From the NCBI RefSeq assembly GCF_009930815.1, contig NZ_CP022222.1, forward strand, positions 6,242,501-6,306,500: DNA of 64,000 nucleotides. The letters are read 5' to 3'. Positions 1-9,593 of this stretch are shown here, piece by piece. The notes under the pieces were generated by a model. That model ran no database searches. It saw only the letters and a program-made list of their open reading frames with translations, and was not told the origin of the DNA. Numbering within the stretch: position 1 is the stretch's first letter; each line of letters begins with the position of its first letter. A program made the position numbers and the translations under genes. Origin of the DNA: Bradyrhizobium sp. CCBAU 051011 (GTDB taxonomy: Bacteria; Pseudomonadota; Alphaproteobacteria; Rhizobiales; Xanthobacteraceae).

Positions 1-1712
1 TCCTGCCACGGCGTCTGGTTGGCCGGGTAGGGGAAGCCGCCCTTGTCCTTCAATTCGGCGCGACGCTTCTTCAATTCGTCGCTTGATATCAGGATGTTGG
101 CGTCGCCCTTGTTGAGGTCGATGCGAACCTTGTCGCCGGTCCGCAGGATCGCCAGCCCGCCGTCGGCGGCGGCTTCCGGCGAGGCGTTGAGGATCGAGGG
201 CGAACCCGACGTGCCGGACTGCCGTCCGTCGCCGATGCAGGGCAGCGAGAGAATACCGCGTTTGATCAGCGCCGCCGGTGGCTGCATGTTCACGACCTCG
301 GCGCCGCCGGGATAGCCGATCGGCCCGGCGCCGCGGATGAACAGCACGCAGTGCTCGTCGATATTGAGCGAGGGATCGTCAATCCGGTCGTGATAATCCT
401 CCGGTCCCTCGAATACGATGGCGCGGCCTTCGAATGCATTCGGGTCTTTCGGATTGACCAGATAGCGCTCACGGAATTCCTTAGAAATCACGCTGGTCTT
501 CATGATCGCGGAATCGAACAGGTTGCCGCGCAGCACCAGGAAGCCGGCGTCCTTCACCAGCGGCTTGTCGTAGCTCCAGATCACGTCGCCGTCGGGCTTG
601 GGCGCCTCGCGACAGTTCTCGCCGATGGTGCGGCCGTTGACCGTGACGGCATCTTCATGGATCCGCTTCTGCGCCATCAATTCGCGCACCACCGCCGGCA
701 CGCCGCCGGCGCGATGATATTCTTCGCCGAGATAGAAGCCGGCCGGCTGCATGTTCACCAGCAGCGGAATGTCGTGACCGTGCTTCTGCCAGTCGTCGAT
801 CGAGAGCTCCACGCCGATATGCCGCGCCAGCGCGTTGATGTGGATCGGCGCGTTGGTCGAGCCACCGATCGCCGAATTCACAGCGATGCAGTTCTCGAAC
901 GCCTTGCGGGTCAGGATGTCGGAGGGTTTGAGGTCCTCCCAGACCATCTCGACGATCCGTTTTCCCGTCTCATAGGCGATCTGGCCGCGCTCGCGATAGG
1001 GCGCGGGGATCGCCGCGCATCCGGGCAATGACATGCCGAGCGCTTCCGCCAACGAATTCATCGTCGAGGCCGTGCCCATCGTGTTGCAATGGCCGACCGA
1101 TGGGGCCGAGGAGGCCACAATTTCAATGAATTCGTTGTAGTCGATCTCGCCGGCGGCAAGCCGCTCGCGTTGTTTCCAGACGATGGTGCCAGACCCGGTG
1201 CGTTCTCCGTTGAACCAGCCGTTCAGCATCGGGCCGCCGGAAAGCACGATCGCGGGCAGATTGACTGTCGCCGCCGCCATCAGGCAGGCCGGCGTGGTCT
1301 TGTCGCACCCGGTGGTCAGCACCACGCCGTCGAGCGGATAGCCGAACAGCACTTCGACCAGGCCGAGATAGGCGAGGTTGCGGTCGAGCGCCGCCGTCGG
1401 CCGCTTGCCGGTCTCCTGGATCGGATGCGTCGGAAATTCCATCGCGATGCCGCCGGCCGCGCGAATGCCTTCGCGTACCCGGTGCGCCAGCTCGAGATGA
1501 TGCCGGTTGCACGGCGAGAGGTCATTGCCGGTCTGGGCGATGCCGATGATAGGCTTGCCGGACTGCAATTCCTCGCGGGTCAGGCCGTAATTCAGATAGC
1601 GCTCGAGATAGAGCGCCGTCATGCCCGGATTGTGCGGGTTGTCGAACCACTCGAGGGAACGCAGCCTGCGGCCCTTACCGTTGGTGGCAGTCTTGTTGTC
1701 GTTCTTTTTCAT
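1..1712 (-). CDS. IlvD/Edd-family sugar-acid dehydratase (partial, C-terminus beyond left edge)
   Basis: About 570 codons are visible; the stop codon lies left of position 1. The protein belongs to the Fe-S dehydratase family of dihydroxy-acid, 6-phosphogluconate and pentonate/hexonate dehydratases, which convert an aldonate to a 2-keto-3-deoxy acid. Three candidate cluster cysteines are visible: Cys68 (SPCNRHH), Cys136 ([11 protein letters not shown]) and Cys209 ([11 protein letters not shown]). Start ATG at 1710-1712 is preceded by a strong GGGAGGAAC ribosome site. The neighbours (sugar ABC importer, KDG kinase, KDPG aldolase) argue for a sugar-acid dehydratase of the arabinonate/xylonate type rather than a branched-chain amino acid IlvD. 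A LacI-type operator lies about 140 bases upstream. The exact substrate is unknown. Confidence 0.9.
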   Translation of the reverse strand, partial: MKKNDNKTATNGKGRRLRSLEWFDNPHNPGMTALYLERYLNYGLTREELQSGKPIIGIAQTGNDLSPCNRHHLELAHRVREGIRAAGGIAMEFPTHPIQETGKRPTAALDRNLAYLGLVEVLFGYPLDGVVLTTGCDKTTPACLMAAATVNLPAIVLSGGPMLNGWFNGERTGSGTIVWKQRERLAAGEIDYNEFIEIVASSAPSVGHCNTMGTASTMNSLAEALGMSLPGCAAIPAPYRERGQIAYETGKRIVEMVWEDLKPSDILTRKAFENCIAVNSAIGGSTNAPIHINALARHIGVELSIDDWQKHGHDIPLLVNMQPAGFYLGEEYHRAGGVPAVVRELMAQKRIHEDAVTVNGRTIGENCREAPKPDGDVIWSYDKPLVKDAGFLVLRGNLFDSAIMKTSVISKEFRERYLVNPKDPNAFEGRAIVFEGPEDYHDRIDDPSLNIDEHCVLFIRGAGPIGYPGGAEVVNMQPPAALIKRGILSLPCIGDGRQSGTSGSPSILNASPEAAADGGLAILRTGDKVRIDLNKGDANILISSDELKKRRAELKDKGGFPYPANQTPWQ

Positions 1713-1851
1713 TGGTTCCTCCCGCACTGCAAATCCGGTGAGCGGTTCAAATCGAGGCAGCGCTTGCACAATGCTGAAAATTTCATCCGCTGCAAACGCA
1801 CTCGCCCGCGCCAATCGGTTTCAGGTCAATCAATCCTAATTCGCCCCAAAA

Positions 1852-1863
1852 GGTAGCGCTACC
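1852..1863. promoter_or_regulatory. LacI-family operator, perfect 12-bp palindrome
   Basis: GGTAGCGCTACC is a perfect inverted repeat of the type bound by LacI/GalR regulators, whose operators centre on a CG step. It lies between the 3' end of the lacI-type gene and the start of the dehydratase, in the expected promoter region of the dehydratase. Eleven bases (AGCGCTACCAT) recur in the site at 2979-2990 upstream of the ABC importer. Operator function is inferred. Confidence 0.7.
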
Positions 1864-1903
1864 ATTTTCGCCACCCGCTGCGACCTTCTGTCTGACGTCA
1901 TCG

Positions 1904-2935
1904 TTACGTCGTTTGCGGCATCGAGCTTTCGCGCACCATGAGCTGAAAGCCGAGGTCGAGCACGGGCTCTCGCGGCCGGCGGCCTTCGATCGCATCGATC
2001 ACCATGGTGACGGCGTGCCTTCCCATCTCATAGCGATTCGTGCGCACGCTGGTGAGGGAGGGGACCGCGGACGCCATGAACTCGAGGTCGTTGAAGCCGA
2101 CGATGGCGAGGTCGCGCGGTACCGCGATCTGTCGGCGCTGGCATTCGAACAGCACGCCCAGCGCCAGGTCGTCGTTGACGCAGAATACTGCGTCGATCTC
2201 GGCCGTCCGCGCCAGAAGATCGGCGAACAACGTCCCGCCAAGCGTCACGGTCGTCGGCACCGACGTGGTGACGACGAGGTTCGGATCGAACAGGGATGCC
2301 GCCTTCATGGCATCACGATACCCTTCGAACCGCCGCTGCACGCGCGGATCCATTCGTGCGCCGAGAAATCCGATGCGACGGTGCCCTTGCTCCAGAATGT
2401 GCGAGATCGCGGCAAAACTGGCATCATAATGGGAAAAGCCGACCATCATGTCGACCGGGCTGTCGCCGATCTCCATGATCTGCGTGACCGGGCAATTCAT
2501 CGACTCCAGGATCGTGCGCGATTCCGCGGTCTGATTGATGCCCGTGACGATCAGCCCTGCGGGCTTCTGCGCCCGGAACAGCCGCAGCAGCTTTTCCTCC
2601 TGCAGGATGCTGTAGCGCGTATTGGCAAGCTGAATCGAGTAGCGGCTGCCTTCGGATGAATCGTAGATGCCGCGCAACACATCGGCGAATACGTTGTTGG
2701 TGAGGGAAGGAATCACGACGCCGATGACTTCGGTGCGGTGGGAGGCGAGTGCGCGAGCGGCGAGATTGGGAACGTAACCCAGTTCCTTCACGGCGCTGTC
2801 GACGCGTTCCCGCTTACTTTCCGACAGCGCTTCGGGGTTCCTGAAGAAACGCGATGCCGTGATGGGGCTGACGCCAGCGAGCTTGGCGACCTCGGTGAGG
2901 CGGATTTTGCCAGACTTTGTCTGTTTTCGTCCCAT
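1904..2935 (-). CDS. LacI-family transcriptional regulator
   Basis: 343 aa, full length for the family. The N-terminal helix-turn-helix (residues about 13-60) contains the LacI signature VAKLAGVSPITASRF, followed by the hinge helix segment YVPNLAARALAS. The remainder is a periplasmic-binding-protein-like sensor domain (from about residue 68) that would bind a sugar or sugar-acid effector. It is co-directional with the dehydratase downstream and divergent from the ABC importer at 3129. Palindromic operators on both sides of the gene suggest that it controls the dehydratase and the importer, and possibly itself. The effector is unknown. Confidence 0.93.
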   Translation of the reverse strand: MGRKQTKSGKIRLTEVAKLAGVSPITASRFFRNPEALSESKRERVDSAVKELGYVPNLAARALASHRTEVIGVVIPSLTNNVFADVLRGIYDSSEGSRYSIQLANTRYSILQEEKLLRLFRAQKPAGLIVTGINQTAESRTILESMNCPVTQIMEIGDSPVDMMVGFSHYDASFAAISHILEQGHRRIGFLGARMDPRVQRRFEGYRDAMKAASLFDPNLVVTTSVPTTVTLGGTLFADLLARTAEIDAVFCVNDDLALGVLFECQRRQIAVPRDLAIVGFNDLEFMASAVPSLTSVRTNRYEMGRHAVTMVIDAIEGRRPREPVLDLGFQLMVRESSMPQTT

Positions 2936-2978
2936 CTTGCGCTCATATCACAACAGATTAGACGTTTGAACAATTATT

Positions 2979-2990
2979 GACAGCGCTACC
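2979..2990. promoter_or_regulatory. Second LacI-type operator in the divergent lacI / ABC-importer promoter region
   Basis: GACAGCGCTACC shares the AGCGCTACC core and following AT with the perfect palindrome at 1852-1863; only the left outer half differs. It sits 44 bases upstream of the regulator start (2935) and 138 bases upstream of the importer ATPase start (3129). It could therefore serve both divergent promoters. Confidence 0.6.
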
Positions 2991-3128
2991 ATCGGATTGC
3001 TAAAAACCGCCAAACTGCGGATGATAATGACCGTTGAATTCGGCTTCCGGCATTAGAGTCGAAAAGACAGCAAGGCGCCGCCGCCCGCTTGCGGCGCCAA
3101 TAACAGAACAATGAGGGGAGTGAATTCG

Positions 3129-4196
3129 ATGTCGTCGGTACAGATTCGCGACGTGCGCAAGTCGTTCGGCAATTTTGAAGTTTTGCACGGCGTGTCGATT
3201 CCGATCGAGGATGGCGAATTCGTCGTGCTGGTCGGCCCCTCCGGTTGCGGCAAATCGACCTTGCTGCGGATGCTCGCCGGCCTCGAAAACATCACCTCCG
3301 GAACGATTTCGATCGGCGATCGCGTGGTCAACAATGTCCAGCCTAAAGAGCGCGACATTGCCATGGTGTTCCAGAACTACGCGCTCTATCCGCACATGAC
3401 AGTGGCCGACAATATGGGCTTTTCACTCAAGCTGCGCGGGGCAAAGCCTGATGAAATCGCCACCGGCGTCAAGCGCGCCGCTGAAATTCTCGCGCTGACC
3501 CCGCTGCTCGATCGCTATCCGCGGCAGTTGTCGGGCGGCCAGCGCCAGCGCGTCGCGATGGGCCGCGCCATCGTGCGCGATCCGCAGGTGTTCCTGTTCG
3601 ACGAGCCCTTGTCCAACCTTGACGCCAAGCTGCGCGTCGCGATGCGCACCGAGATCAAGGAGCTGCACCAGCGGCTGAAGACCACCACGGTCTACGTCAC
3701 CCACGACCAGATCGAGGCGATGACCATGGCTGACAAGATCGTCGTGATGCACGACGGCATCGTCGAGCAGATGGGCACCCCGCTCGAACTCTACGACACT
3801 CCTGCCAACCAGTTCGTTGCGGGCTTCATTGGTTCGCCAGCGATGAACTTCCTCAAGGGCAAGGTGAAGTCGAACGGCAGCGCCGGGTTCGAAGGTCCGA
3901 ACGGCGTGAAACTTCCGCTGGGCTCGGCGCCCGCCAATTCGGAAGGCCAGCCGGCTGTCTACGGCGTGCGGCCCGAGCACTTCACCATCGCCGATGACGG
4001 CGCCGAAGCCGAAATCATCGTGGTCGAGCCGACCGGTTCGGAGACCCAGGTCTTCGCCAAGCTCGGCGGAGAGCAGGTGGTCGCCGTGTTCCGCGAGCGG
4101 CATCAATTCAATCCGGGTGACAAGATCCGGCTCAAGCCGGATCCGTCGCTCGTACATCTGTTTGACGAGGCGACTGGCAAGAGACTGAATAGCTGA
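3129..4196 (+). CDS. Sugar ABC transporter ATP-binding protein (UgpC/MalK type)
   Basis: 355 aa from the ATG at 3129. I prefer this start to the in-frame ATG at 3111 because GAGGGGAG at 3113-3120 is well spaced for it. The ABC domain shows Walker A GPSGCGKST (36-44), Q-loop FQNYALYP, signature LSGGQRQR (134-141), Walker B VFLFDEP (154-160) and the switch histidine in YVTHDQIEAM. The C-terminal third is the OB-fold regulatory domain of MalK-like ATPases (GVRPEHF motif). It would energise the permeases at 5698 and 6650. It is the first gene of the importer operon, divergent from the LacI regulator. Confidence 0.95.
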   Translation: MSSVQIRDVRKSFGNFEVLHGVSIPIEDGEFVVLVGPSGCGKSTLLRMLAGLENITSGTISIGDRVVNNVQPKERDIAMVFQNYALYPHMTVADNMGFSLKLRGAKPDEIATGVKRAAEILALTPLLDRYPRQLSGGQRQRVAMGRAIVRDPQVFLFDEPLSNLDAKLRVAMRTEIKELHQRLKTTTVYVTHDQIEAMTMADKIVVMHDGIVEQMGTPLELYDTPANQFVAGFIGSPAMNFLKGKVKSNGSAGFEGPNGVKLPLGSAPANSEGQPAVYGVRPEHFTIADDGAEAEIIVVEPTGSETQVFAKLGGEQVVAVFRERHQFNPGDKIRLKPDPSLVHLFDEATGKRLNS

Positions 4197-4252
4197 GCAA
4201 TTACAAAAAGTGGCTGAGCAATAACTAATAATATTCAAAGGGAGGATGGACT

Positions 4253-5572
4253 ATGCAGGACTTTACCCGCCGCTCTCTGCTTCAGGGTGGCACCGCGCTG
4301 GCGGCGGCCGGCGCGCTGACCGGACCGGCACTGCTCGATTTCGCCAAGGCCTGGGCGCAAGCCTCGCCATGGAAGGCCGAATCCGGCGCCAAGCTCACCG
4401 TGATGCGCTGGAAGCGTTTCGTGCCAGCGGAAGACGACGCCTTCAACGCGATGGTCGCCGCATTCAAGACCGCGACCGGCACCGAAATGAACGTGTTCTC
4501 GGAGTCGTTCGAGGACGTGCAGCCGAAGGCATCCGTGGCCGCCAACACCGGCTCGGGCCTCGACCTCGCCTGGGGCTTGCACACGCTACCGCAACTGTTC
4601 CCGGCGCAGGTGCTGCAGCTGAACGACGTCGCCGACTATCTCGGCAAGAAATACGGCGGATGGACCGAAGCGGCGGCGGTGACCTGCAAGCAGGGCGACA
4701 ACTGGCTCGGCATCCCGGTCGCGACCGTCGGCGGCTACATGACCTACCGCAAATCGTCGGTGGAAAAGGCCGGGTTCAAGGATTTCCCGAAGGACTTCCC
4801 GGGCTTCCTCGAAATGTGCAAGGCGCTCAAGAAGAACAACACGCCGGCCGGCTTCCCGCTGGGCCACGCCTCGGGCGACGCCAATGCCTGGCTGCACTGG
4901 ATCCTCTGGGGTCACGGCGCCTACACCGTCGACAAGGACAACAAGGTCATCATCAACTCGCCCGAGACCGTGAAGGCGCTCGAGTACTGCAAGGCCCTGT
5001 CCGACACCTTCATTCCCGGCGTTGCGTCGTGGAACGATTCGTCGAACAACAAGGCCTATCTGTCGGGCGAACTGCACTGCACCGCCAACGGCATCTCGAT
5101 CTATGTCGCGGCCAAGGACGATCCGACCAAGAAGGAACTTACCGAAGACACGTATCATGCGCTGTGGCCGGTCGGGCCCATCGGGAAGCCGACCGAACTG
5201 CAGCTCTGCGTGCCGATCCTGGCGTTCAAGTTCACCAAATATCCGAACGCCGCGAAGGCCTTCATCGCCTTCATGCTGGAGAAGGAAAACTACGACAAGT
5301 GGCTTATGGGCGCGCGGGGCTATCTCACCCACACGCTCAATGCCTACGATAACTCGCCGGTTTGGACGGCCGACCCGAAGAACCAGGTGTTCAGCCAGGC
5401 GAGCAAGCGCGCGTTGCCTGCGTCCGGCATCGGTACGCCGGGCGAAAAGGCGGCAACCGCGATCGCCGACTTCCTGGTGGTCGACATGTTCGCGAACTAC
5501 TGCACCGGCGCCAAGGATGCCAAGACCGCGATCGCGGAAACCGAGCGGCAGTTGAAGCGCATCTATCGCTGA
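4253..5572 (+). CDS. Extracellular sugar-binding protein of ABC importer (family 1)
   Basis: 439 aa. The N-terminus carries a twin-arginine-like signal (FTRRSLLQGG, then a hydrophobic alanine/glycine/leucine stretch ending AKAWA), which suggests Tat-dependent export to the periplasm. The mature part resembles family 1 solute-binding proteins (LTVMRWKRF..., later GIPVATVGGYMTYRKS). An AAAGGGAGG ribosome site precedes the ATG. It lies 56 bases after the ATPase and before the two permeases, so it is the receptor of the importer. The ligand is probably a sugar or sugar acid, judging from downstream genes; it cannot be named from sequence. Confidence 0.93.
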   Translation: MQDFTRRSLLQGGTALAAAGALTGPALLDFAKAWAQASPWKAESGAKLTVMRWKRFVPAEDDAFNAMVAAFKTATGTEMNVFSESFEDVQPKASVAANTGSGLDLAWGLHTLPQLFPAQVLQLNDVADYLGKKYGGWTEAAAVTCKQGDNWLGIPVATVGGYMTYRKSSVEKAGFKDFPKDFPGFLEMCKALKKNNTPAGFPLGHASGDANAWLHWILWGHGAYTVDKDNKVIINSPETVKALEYCKALSDTFIPGVASWNDSSNNKAYLSGELHCTANGISIYVAAKDDPTKKELTEDTYHALWPVGPIGKPTELQLCVPILAFKFTKYPNAAKAFIAFMLEKENYDKWLMGARGYLTHTLNAYDNSPVWTADPKNQVFSQASKRALPASGIGTPGEKAATAIADFLVVDMFANYCTGAKDAKTAIAETERQLKRIYR

Positions 5573-5578
5573 TCAACC

Positions 5579-5609
5579 GGAGCGGATGGCGCATGCCGCC
5601 GTCCGCTCC
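5579..5609 (+). promoter_or_regulatory. Intercistronic hairpin after binding-protein gene
   Basis: A 13-bp stem (one G-T pair) with a 5-base loop starts seven bases after the binding-protein stop. Arms GGAGCGGA (5579-5586) and TCCGCTCC (5602-5609) pair perfectly, and the inner TGGCG/CGCCG arms extend the stem. No T-run follows. It is therefore more likely an mRNA-stabilising or partial-attenuation element that raises binding-protein expression over permeases than a full terminator. Confidence 0.6.
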
Positions 5610-5621
5610 ACTAATGTGAGG

Positions 5622-5668
5622 GCATGTTCCGGAAAAGCGGGTAGGGGCTTTCCGAAGCGATCGTGCTC
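5622..5668. repeat. Rhizobiales-type intergenic palindromic element
   Basis: Imperfect inverted repeat running from GCATGTTCCGGAAAAGC to GCTTTCCGAAGCGATCGTGC. It resembles the palindrome seen repeatedly between genes in Rhizobiales (ATGATCCGGAAAA...TTTTCCGAAAAGATCATGC in my recollection). It lies between the binding-protein hairpin and the first permease. Assignment to a family is from memory, not a search. Confidence 0.55.
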
Positions 5669-5697
5669 TAGACAACGGCGCAAACGGGACATCGCCC

Positions 5698-6657
5698 ATG
5701 GCAGACATCGCAATCGCGCCAAGACGCGCCAAGACGGAGATCCGCGAGGCCAGCGCGTGGGACCAGCTCAAGCACAACCGTAACTGGGTGGGCTTCTGGT
5801 TCATGGTACCGGCGATGGCGTTCCTGATTTTCTTCCTGGCCTATCCGCTTGGTCTCGGTATCTGGCTTTCGTTTACCGACACCCGCATCGGTCGCGTCGG
5901 GGCATACGTCGGGACCGAGAATTACGAGTGGCTATGGGACGACGCGATCTTCTGGCTCTCGGTGTTCAACACGCTTCTGTACACGTTCATCGCGAGCGCG
6001 ATCAAATTCGGTATCGGGCTCTATCTGGCGCTGCTGCTGAACGAGAACATGCCCTTCAAGGCGATGCTGCGCGCGCTGGTGCTGATCCCCTTCATCGTGC
6101 CCACGGTGCTGTCGGCGCTGGCGTTCTGGTGGATCTTCGATTCCCAGTTCTCGATCATCTCTTGGTCCTTGAAGCAGATGGGCCTGATCACCGAGAACAT
6201 CAATTTTCTCGGCGATACCACGTGGGCCCGTATCTGCGTGATCTTCGCCAACATCTGGCGCGGCGTTCCCTTTGTCGCGATCACGCTGCTGGCGGGCCTG
6301 CAGACGGTGTCGCCATCGCTTTACGAGGCGGCGATCCTCGATGGCGCGACCAGCTGGCAACGATTCCGGTTCATCACCTATCCGCTGCTGACTCCGATCA
6401 TCGCTGTCGTGATGACCTTCTCGGTGTTGTTCACCTTCACCGACTTCCAGTTGATCTGGGCGATGACGCGGGGCGGCCCGGTCAACGCCACCCATCTGAT
6501 GGCGACCTTGTCGTACCAGCGTGCGATCATCGCTGGCCAGCTCGGCGAGGGCGCGGCGATCGCAAGCGCGATGATCCCGTTCCTGCTCGCGGCGATCATG
6601 GTGTCCTGGTTCGGGCTGCAGCGCCGCAAGTGGCAGCAGGGAGAGAGCAATGACTGA
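5698..6657 (+). CDS. Sugar ABC transporter permease (MalF/UgpA-like)
   Basis: 319 aa inner-membrane protein with about six membrane helices, the first near residues 35-55 (FMVPAMAFLIFFLAYPLGLG). The cytoplasmic EAA loop that contacts the ATPase is seen as YEAAILDGATSWQRFRFI. It is followed by an 8-base overlap with the second permease gene, which indicates translational coupling. It forms the translocation channel with the 6650-7585 product. The start at 5698 comes after a 125-base spacer holding a hairpin and a palindromic repeat. Confidence 0.94.
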   Translation: MADIAIAPRRAKTEIREASAWDQLKHNRNWVGFWFMVPAMAFLIFFLAYPLGLGIWLSFTDTRIGRVGAYVGTENYEWLWDDAIFWLSVFNTLLYTFIASAIKFGIGLYLALLLNENMPFKAMLRALVLIPFIVPTVLSALAFWWIFDSQFSIISWSLKQMGLITENINFLGDTTWARICVIFANIWRGVPFVAITLLAGLQTVSPSLYEAAILDGATSWQRFRFITYPLLTPIIAVVMTFSVLFTFTDFQLIWAMTRGGPVNATHLMATLSYQRAIIAGQLGEGAAIASAMIPFLLAAIMVSWFGLQRRKWQQGESND

Positions 6658-7585
6658 TCTTCCCACTTCGCGGATCGATCTCAAGGCCGTGCTGCATAGT
6701 TCCGCGCCGACAGTTGCGATGGACGATCACAGCGAGGGCATGAGTTACCTGCAGTCGGTACCGCGCCGGCTGGTGACGCTCTATCTGCCGCTGTCGATCA
6801 TCGTCGTCGTCTTGCTGTTCCCGTTCTACTGGATGGGCCTGACGGCGATCAAACCGGACGAGCAACTGCTCGACCTCGACAAGTTCAACCCGTTCTGGAC
6901 CTGGAATCCGACGTTCAAGCACTTTTACAAGCTGCTGTTCGAAAGCCACTATCCGATGTGGCTCTGGAACACGATGTATGTGGCGGTCTGCGCCACCATC
7001 CTGTCGATCATCGCGAGCGTGCTCGCCGCCTATGCCATCGTTCGCCTCCGCTACAAGGGCGCCAATATGGTCGGCGGCCTGATCTTCCTGGCCTATCTGG
7101 TGCCGCCGTCGATCCTGTTCATTCCGCTTGCCACCGTCGTGTTTCAGTACGGCCTGTTCGACTCGCCGATGGCGTTGATCCTGACCTATCCCACCATCCT
7201 GATCCCGTTCTCGACCTGGCTTCTGATGGGATACTTCAAGACCATCCCGTTCGAACTGGAGGAATGCGCGCTGATCGACGGCGCCAGCCGCTGGCAGATT
7301 CTGATCAAGATCGTGCTGCCGCTGGCGATCCCGGGACTGATCTCTGCGTTCATCTTCTGCTTCACGCTGTGTTGGAACGAGTTCATCTACGCGCTGACGT
7401 TCCTGCAATCGACCTCCAACAAGACGGTGCCGGTTGCGATCGTCAACGAATTCGTCGACGGCGATATTTATCGCTGGGGCTCGCTGATGGCGGGCGCGCT
7501 GGCGGGCTCTTTGCCGCTCGTCATTCTTTACGCCTTCTTCGTCGAGCACTATGTGTCGGCCATGACGGGAGCCGTGAAAGAGTGA
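6650..7585 (+). CDS. Sugar ABC transporter permease (MalG/UgpE-like)
   Basis: 311 aa inner-membrane permease. A cytoplasmic N-terminal tail of about 45 residues precedes the first helix (LYLPLSIIVVVLLFPFYWMG). The EAA motif reads EECALIDGASRWQILIKIVL, and a long helix follows. The start overlaps the end of the preceding permease by 8 bases, with GGGAGAG just upstream as ribosome site. It pairs with the 5698 permease and the 3129 ATPase. It is followed after 49 bases by the first catabolic gene, so import and catabolism are probably one transcript. Confidence 0.94.
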   Translation: MTDLPTSRIDLKAVLHSSAPTVAMDDHSEGMSYLQSVPRRLVTLYLPLSIIVVVLLFPFYWMGLTAIKPDEQLLDLDKFNPFWTWNPTFKHFYKLLFESHYPMWLWNTMYVAVCATILSIIASVLAAYAIVRLRYKGANMVGGLIFLAYLVPPSILFIPLATVVFQYGLFDSPMALILTYPTILIPFSTWLLMGYFKTIPFELEECALIDGASRWQILIKIVLPLAIPGLISAFIFCFTLCWNEFIYALTFLQSTSNKTVPVAIVNEFVDGDIYRWGSLMAGALAGSLPLVILYAFFVEHYVSAMTGAVKE

Positions 7586-7634
7586 GCGCTTTAAGGCCCG
7601 TATCTGATAACAGGCTAATAAAAGGAGACGGGTC

Positions 7635-8621
7635 GTGCACGTTCTGATTCTCGGCGCCGCCGGCATGGTGGGCCGCAAGCTGACCGACCGGCTGCTGCGC
7701 GACGGCCGCCTCGGCAAGCACGACATCACCCGCATGACGTTGCAGGACGTGGTGGCGCCCGCCAAGCCTGCCAACGCATCGATCCCGATCCAGGTCGTGT
7801 CTTCCGACTTTGCCAATGCTGGCGCTGCGGCGCCGCTGATCGCACATCGGCCGGAGGTGATCTTTCATCTCGCCGCCATCGTCTCGGGCGAGGCGGAAGC
7901 CGAATTCGACAAGGGCTACCGGATCAATCTCGACGGCACCCGCCATCTGATCGACGCCATTCGTCATGCCGGCGGCGGCTACAAGCCGCGGCTGGTGTTC
8001 ACGTCCTCGATCGCGGTGTTCGGCGCGCCGTTCCCGGAAAAGATCGGCGACGAGTTCTTCCATACGCCGCTGACGAGCTACGGCACGCAGAAATCGATCT
8101 GCGAACTCCTCATCAACGACTACACCCGCAAGGGCCTGCTCGACGGCATCTCGATCCGCCTGCCGACGATCTGCGTGCGGCCGGGCAAGCCGAACAAGGC
8201 GGCCTCCGGCTTCTTCTCCAACATCATCCGCGAGCCGCTGGCGGGCGAGGAGGCGGTGCTGCCGGTGTCCGAGGACGTGCGGCACTGGCACGCCTCGCCG
8301 AAATCCGCAGTCGGCTTTCTGGTCCACGCCGGCACCATGGATCTCGACGCGATGGGCCCGCGGCGCAATCTCAGCATGCCCGGCATGTCCGTGACCGTCG
8401 GCGAACAGATCGCAGCGCTCGACCGCGTCGCCGGCAAGAACGTCACCGCGCGCATCAAGCGCGTGCCCGATCCGACCATCATCGGCATCGTCTCGGGCTG
8501 GCCGCGGGATTTTTCCACCGACCGCGCGCTCAAGCTCGGCTTCACCACCGCCGAGAAGACGTTCGACGACATCATCCGGATCCACATCGAGGATGAACTC
8601 GGCGGCAAGTTTGCGGCCTGA
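7635..8621 (+). CDS. denD: NAD-dependent epimerase/dehydratase-family protein, D-erythronate dehydrogenase-like
   Basis: 328 aa, GTG start at 7635 with AAAGGAG ten bases upstream. Rossmann nucleotide motif GAAGMVGRKL is at residues 7-16. The extended-SDR catalytic pair appears as a Ser in VFTSSIAVFG and a Tyr-x3-Lys in SYGTQKSICE. The sequence resembles DenD, described as an NAD-dependent D-erythronate dehydrogenase, but the kinase and isomerase/decarboxylase partners of the erythronate pathway are absent. Here it sits ahead of KDG kinase and KDPG aldolase, so it may oxidise another sugar or sugar acid. The gene symbol is tentative. Confidence 0.8.
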   Translation: MHVLILGAAGMVGRKLTDRLLRDGRLGKHDITRMTLQDVVAPAKPANASIPIQVVSSDFANAGAAAPLIAHRPEVIFHLAAIVSGEAEAEFDKGYRINLDGTRHLIDAIRHAGGGYKPRLVFTSSIAVFGAPFPEKIGDEFFHTPLTSYGTQKSICELLINDYTRKGLLDGISIRLPTICVRPGKPNKAASGFFSNIIREPLAGEEAVLPVSEDVRHWHASPKSAVGFLVHAGTMDLDAMGPRRNLSMPGMSVTVGEQIAALDRVAGKNVTARIKRVPDPTIIGIVSGWPRDFSTDRALKLGFTTAEKTFDDIIRIHIEDELGGKFAA

Positions 8622-8654
8622 CGCGATCTCACGTTTCCTGACGCGGATGCGGTC

Positions 8655-9593
8655 ATGAGCAGTGTAGCCTGCATCGGCGAATGCATGGTCGAGCTGAAGC
8701 AGGCTGATGGTGGCCTGTTCTCGCGCGGCTATGGCGGCGACACGCTCAATACCGCGGTCTATCTCGCCCGGCTCGGTGCCGGCGCCGATTACATCACCGC
8801 GCTTGGCGACGACAGCCTCAGCGACGAGATGATCGCCGGCTGGGCGGCGGAGGGAGTCGGGACCCAACGCGTGGCGCGGCTGGCCGGCAAGCTGCCGGGC
8901 CTCTACATGATCCAGACCGACGACAAGGGCGAACGCCGGTTCTTTCACTGGCGCGACGGCGCCGCCGCGCGCAGCCTGATGGATTTGCCGCAGACGCCGG
9001 AGATCCTGGATGCGCTGGCCGGCTATAACGTTATCTATCTCTCGGCGATCACGCTGTCGCTGTATGGCGCGGAGGGCCGGGCGCGGCTGTTTGCAGCGCT
9101 AAGAAGGGCGCGTGAAGCCGGGGCGCGGTTCGCCTTCGATACCAATTTCCGGTCGCGGGGCTGGCCCGACCTCGACGTCGCCCGCGCCGTTTTCCGGGAG
9201 GCCTTTGCCGTAGTCGATATCGTGCTGGCGTCCACCGAGGACTTGGCTCCGCTTTATCCCGGCGAAAGCAACGACGCCTTGCTGGCGCGGATTCCGGGCG
9301 CGGAGGTGGTGCTGAAGCTTTCGGAACCGGCGAGCATTCTGCGTCTTCAGGGCGCGCTTTATCCGGTCAGGGCCGAACCATTGAAAGCGCCCGTCGTCGA
9401 TACCACCGCGGCCGGCGACAGTTTTGCTGCCGCCTATGTTGCCGCGCGCCTGCTGGACGCGGATCCGATCGAAGCCGCGCGGGCGGGACACCGCCTCGCC
9501 GGGGTTGTGGTATGCCATCCCGGAGCCATCATCCCGCGCGCGGCGATGCCGCCCGGCCTCCTTCCCGCTACCTCTCGCAAGGCACCTCCATGA
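8655..9593 (+). CDS. kdgK: PfkB-family sugar kinase, probable 2-keto-3-deoxygluconate kinase
   Basis: 312 aa ribokinase-fold kinase. The N-terminal substrate motif is YGGDTLNTAVYLARLG (about 29-44). The C-terminal PfkB signature DTTAAGDSFAAAY holds the predicted catalytic Asp255 and anion-hole GDS. In this family KDG kinases phosphorylate 2-keto-3-deoxygluconate to KDPG, the substrate of the aldolase encoded next. Its stop overlaps the aldolase start (ATGA at 9590-9593), which indicates coupled translation and a shared pathway. The KDG specificity rests on this pairing. Confidence 0.88.
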   Translation: MSSVACIGECMVELKQADGGLFSRGYGGDTLNTAVYLARLGAGADYITALGDDSLSDEMIAGWAAEGVGTQRVARLAGKLPGLYMIQTDDKGERRFFHWRDGAAARSLMDLPQTPEILDALAGYNVIYLSAITLSLYGAEGRARLFAALRRAREAGARFAFDTNFRSRGWPDLDVARAVFREAFAVVDIVLASTEDLAPLYPGESNDALLARIPGAEVVLKLSEPASILRLQGALYPVRAEPLKAPVVDTTAAGDSFAAAYVAARLLDADPIEAARAGHRLAGVVVCHPGAIIPRAAMPPGLLPATSRKAPP

